Source: Toxotes chatareus (Eukaryota > Chordata > Actinopteri > Toxotidae). From it: a stretch of 64,000 nt of DNA. Both the position numbers and the translations under genes were made by a program. How positions within the stretch are numbered: position 1 is the first letter of the stretch; each line of letters begins with the position of its first letter. The notes under the pieces are model-generated. The model saw only the letters and a list, made by a program, of their open reading frames with translations. It was not told the origin of the DNA and did no database searches. The DNA lies in assembly GCA_016801885.1 (NCBI GenBank), contig CM028895.1:18744001-18808000 (forward strand). Reading direction: 5' to 3'. Shown here piece by piece: positions 62,400 through 64,000 of the stretch.

Positions 62400-62600
62400 G
62401 CTCATCACAACAAACTCTGATGGGAGGTGGGAGTAACGGGGGCGGGGGTGTGAGGGGAGGAGCCGGGACGGTGGAAAGGGCTGCAGAGGAGACTCGTAAA
62501 CAAAGCGCACACAAAGCACCGGGGGTTGCCGCAGGACATACATCCCCTCCCATTCTTCCCCACGCATGCACAAACACAAACACACACACACACACACACG
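62400..62600. promoter_or_regulatory. GC-box-rich segment, possible promoter
   Basis: Contains GGGGGCGGGGG at about 62438 (Sp1-like GC box), several GGGAGG/GGAGG runs and CpGs, and ends in a (CA)n tract at 62581-62599. It is the most promoter-like composition upstream of bach2 in the window, but no start site or splice donor could be fixed. Confidence 0.2.
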
Positions 62601-64000
62601 GTGCACTGCACTGATGGAGGTGGAGGCGGTAGGAGGTGATAGGGGCATTTGGACTCTATTTCACTTCCCCATTCCCAAAGATGTAGGGCTACGCACATTT
62701 CTGAACGCCCACCAGACCTGTTTACGCTGCTTAAATTCTTTAACTCTACAATTTCAGATCAGTAACTGACACTTAAACAGGAAAAAGAACATGAAGTTCA
62801 AAACGTTCCCTCAGATCAGCTGATCCAACTTGTCCTGTTCATTTTAAATGTTGTCACACTGTGTTCTCTCTTTATTTTCATGGTATAGAACATATATAAT
62901 TGGCAAAAGAGTGGGACAGATTTATTTGAAATATTTAAGCCATTATTCTACAGATGGGGTTTACTGATATATTTGATCGCTGTACGTACTGCATCTTAGG
63001 ATACTTCTCTCCAATGTCTGCACACTGTTTCCTTCCTTTTAATTACTTCTCTTATGATTTCTTGCTACTGCTTTGCTGCATCTATGGAGCTTTCTATGTA
63101 TTTGGAGCTGCAACAGTGAACTGCATTACCAGCCCAGAATTACATCCATATTGGATAATTCTGCACCTCCCAGTTTATGTCCAGGAGGCTGGATTTATAT
63201 TAAGCGGGACACTGGAGACTGGCTGCTAAGGTTTGCCTCTTAACCACAACTGTTTCCTAAATTTAAGCAAGTGTTGTAGTCACCTAACCCTAACCATACC
63301 ATAACCAAAGCCTGTATTTCATAACCACAACCTTCTGACCATGCACAGATACTGTAAGATATTGAGATTTATGTTGGCAAACACCTTCATTAGGTTGAAC
63401 AGTGGTGCTCCCTAATATTATTACGCAGGTTTTTATCAATGGCAGGTCGTACTGGAATCAGTTCCACCTGTGCTTTTCCTGCTGTGACAGGACACAATGT
63501 TCTCTCCTTCTAGTAAAAGCCCAAAAGGCTTCTAAGCCTAATGGGCACAGGGTGGTGACACGATTAACACAGATTTCACAGATGTTTGACTTGTCTGACT
63601 CGAATCCATAAACAAATCTATATTTCATGAATTGAACTTTCAAATGTTCAGATGAAGCATTCACTAAATAAACCAGAGGCACAGCGATTTCGTGGAACAG
63701 CCACAGCAATGCAATCACCTACTTATAGCAATGGCTCTTCGGGTGAGTCCAGTTATTTTTTTTCATTTGTAATCTGATTACATCATTTTATGATTTCAGT
63801 ACAGAATGCTTGCATTAGATCTCTGACTACTGCACAAACGCACATAGACAGACAAAATAAGGCTCTGAAGTCTGAAACTTTTTTTCACCCTGTGCCTCTG
63901 AGTCATAATATGAAGGAGGAAGCCAGGAATGAGTCAGAAAATGTTCCACAAGACTAATAGTACATCTCAGTGATGCATGAATGACTCTCAGGGACTGTTT

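Larger units (their letters stand above)
41129..64000. other. bach2 upstream sequence, no confident coding exon
   Basis: About 22.9 kb without a recognisable protein gene. Because bach2 needs an upstream 5' exon, at least part of this is a bach2 5' intron. In human the region beyond BACH2 is also gene-poor. Contents: partial MITE copies, microsatellites, short perfect hairpins, fish-type CTTAACC-rich repeats (54.4-54.8, 60.5-60.7, 63.2-63.3 kb), and a few GC-richer blocks. Open frames of 60-140 codons are mostly simple-repeat or chance frames. Confidence 0.6.

Overview
This is vertebrate nuclear DNA, almost certainly from a teleost fish. The genes have spliced GT-AG exons, the long non-coding stretches carry many simple repeats, and the mobile-element remnants belong to fish families (hAT-type foldback MITEs, Tc1/mariner fossils, LINE fragments). 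All calls come from reading the sequence; no search was run.

Three protein genes are recognised: casp8ap2 (+, last three coding exons, 1-673), gja10 (+, complete, 6059-8203) and bach2 (-, complete coding region in four coding exons between 15544 and 41116). This is the order and orientation of human 6q15 (CASP8AP2, GJA10, BACH2), so the block is ancient conserved synteny. gja10 and bach2 converge tail to tail; the bach2 3' UTR probably fills much of 9.5-15.5 kb.

Layout. 0-1.6 kb: end of casp8ap2 and its 3' UTR. 1.6-6 kb: intergenic, with an intact 202-bp hAT-like foldback MITE, one isolated Midasin (mdn1) Walker-B exon on the minus strand, a LINE reverse-transcriptase fragment and Tc1/mariner remnants. 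6-8.4 kb: gja10, whose last 12 residues lie on a separate tiny exon. 8.4-15.5 kb: inferred bach2 3' UTR and MITE-rich sequence. 15.5-41.1 kb: bach2 coding exons with introns of 0.7, 9.5 and 12.8 kb. 41.1-64 kb: no confident coding exon; this is bach2 upstream sequence (5' UTR introns or gene desert) with repeats, hairpins and possible conserved regulatory blocks.

The three genes are not a functional pathway. casp8ap2 (FLASH) acts in histone mRNA biogenesis and apoptosis signalling, gja10 forms neuronal gap junctions, and bach2 is a haem-responsive BTB-bZIP repressor. The observations most worth a second look are the orphan Midasin exon, the bach2 splice acceptor whose pyrimidine tract is replaced by a (TG)n microsatellite, the gja10 micro-exon with its possible intron-retention isoform, and two unexplained protein-like or GC-rich islands near 49.9 and 58.8 kb.
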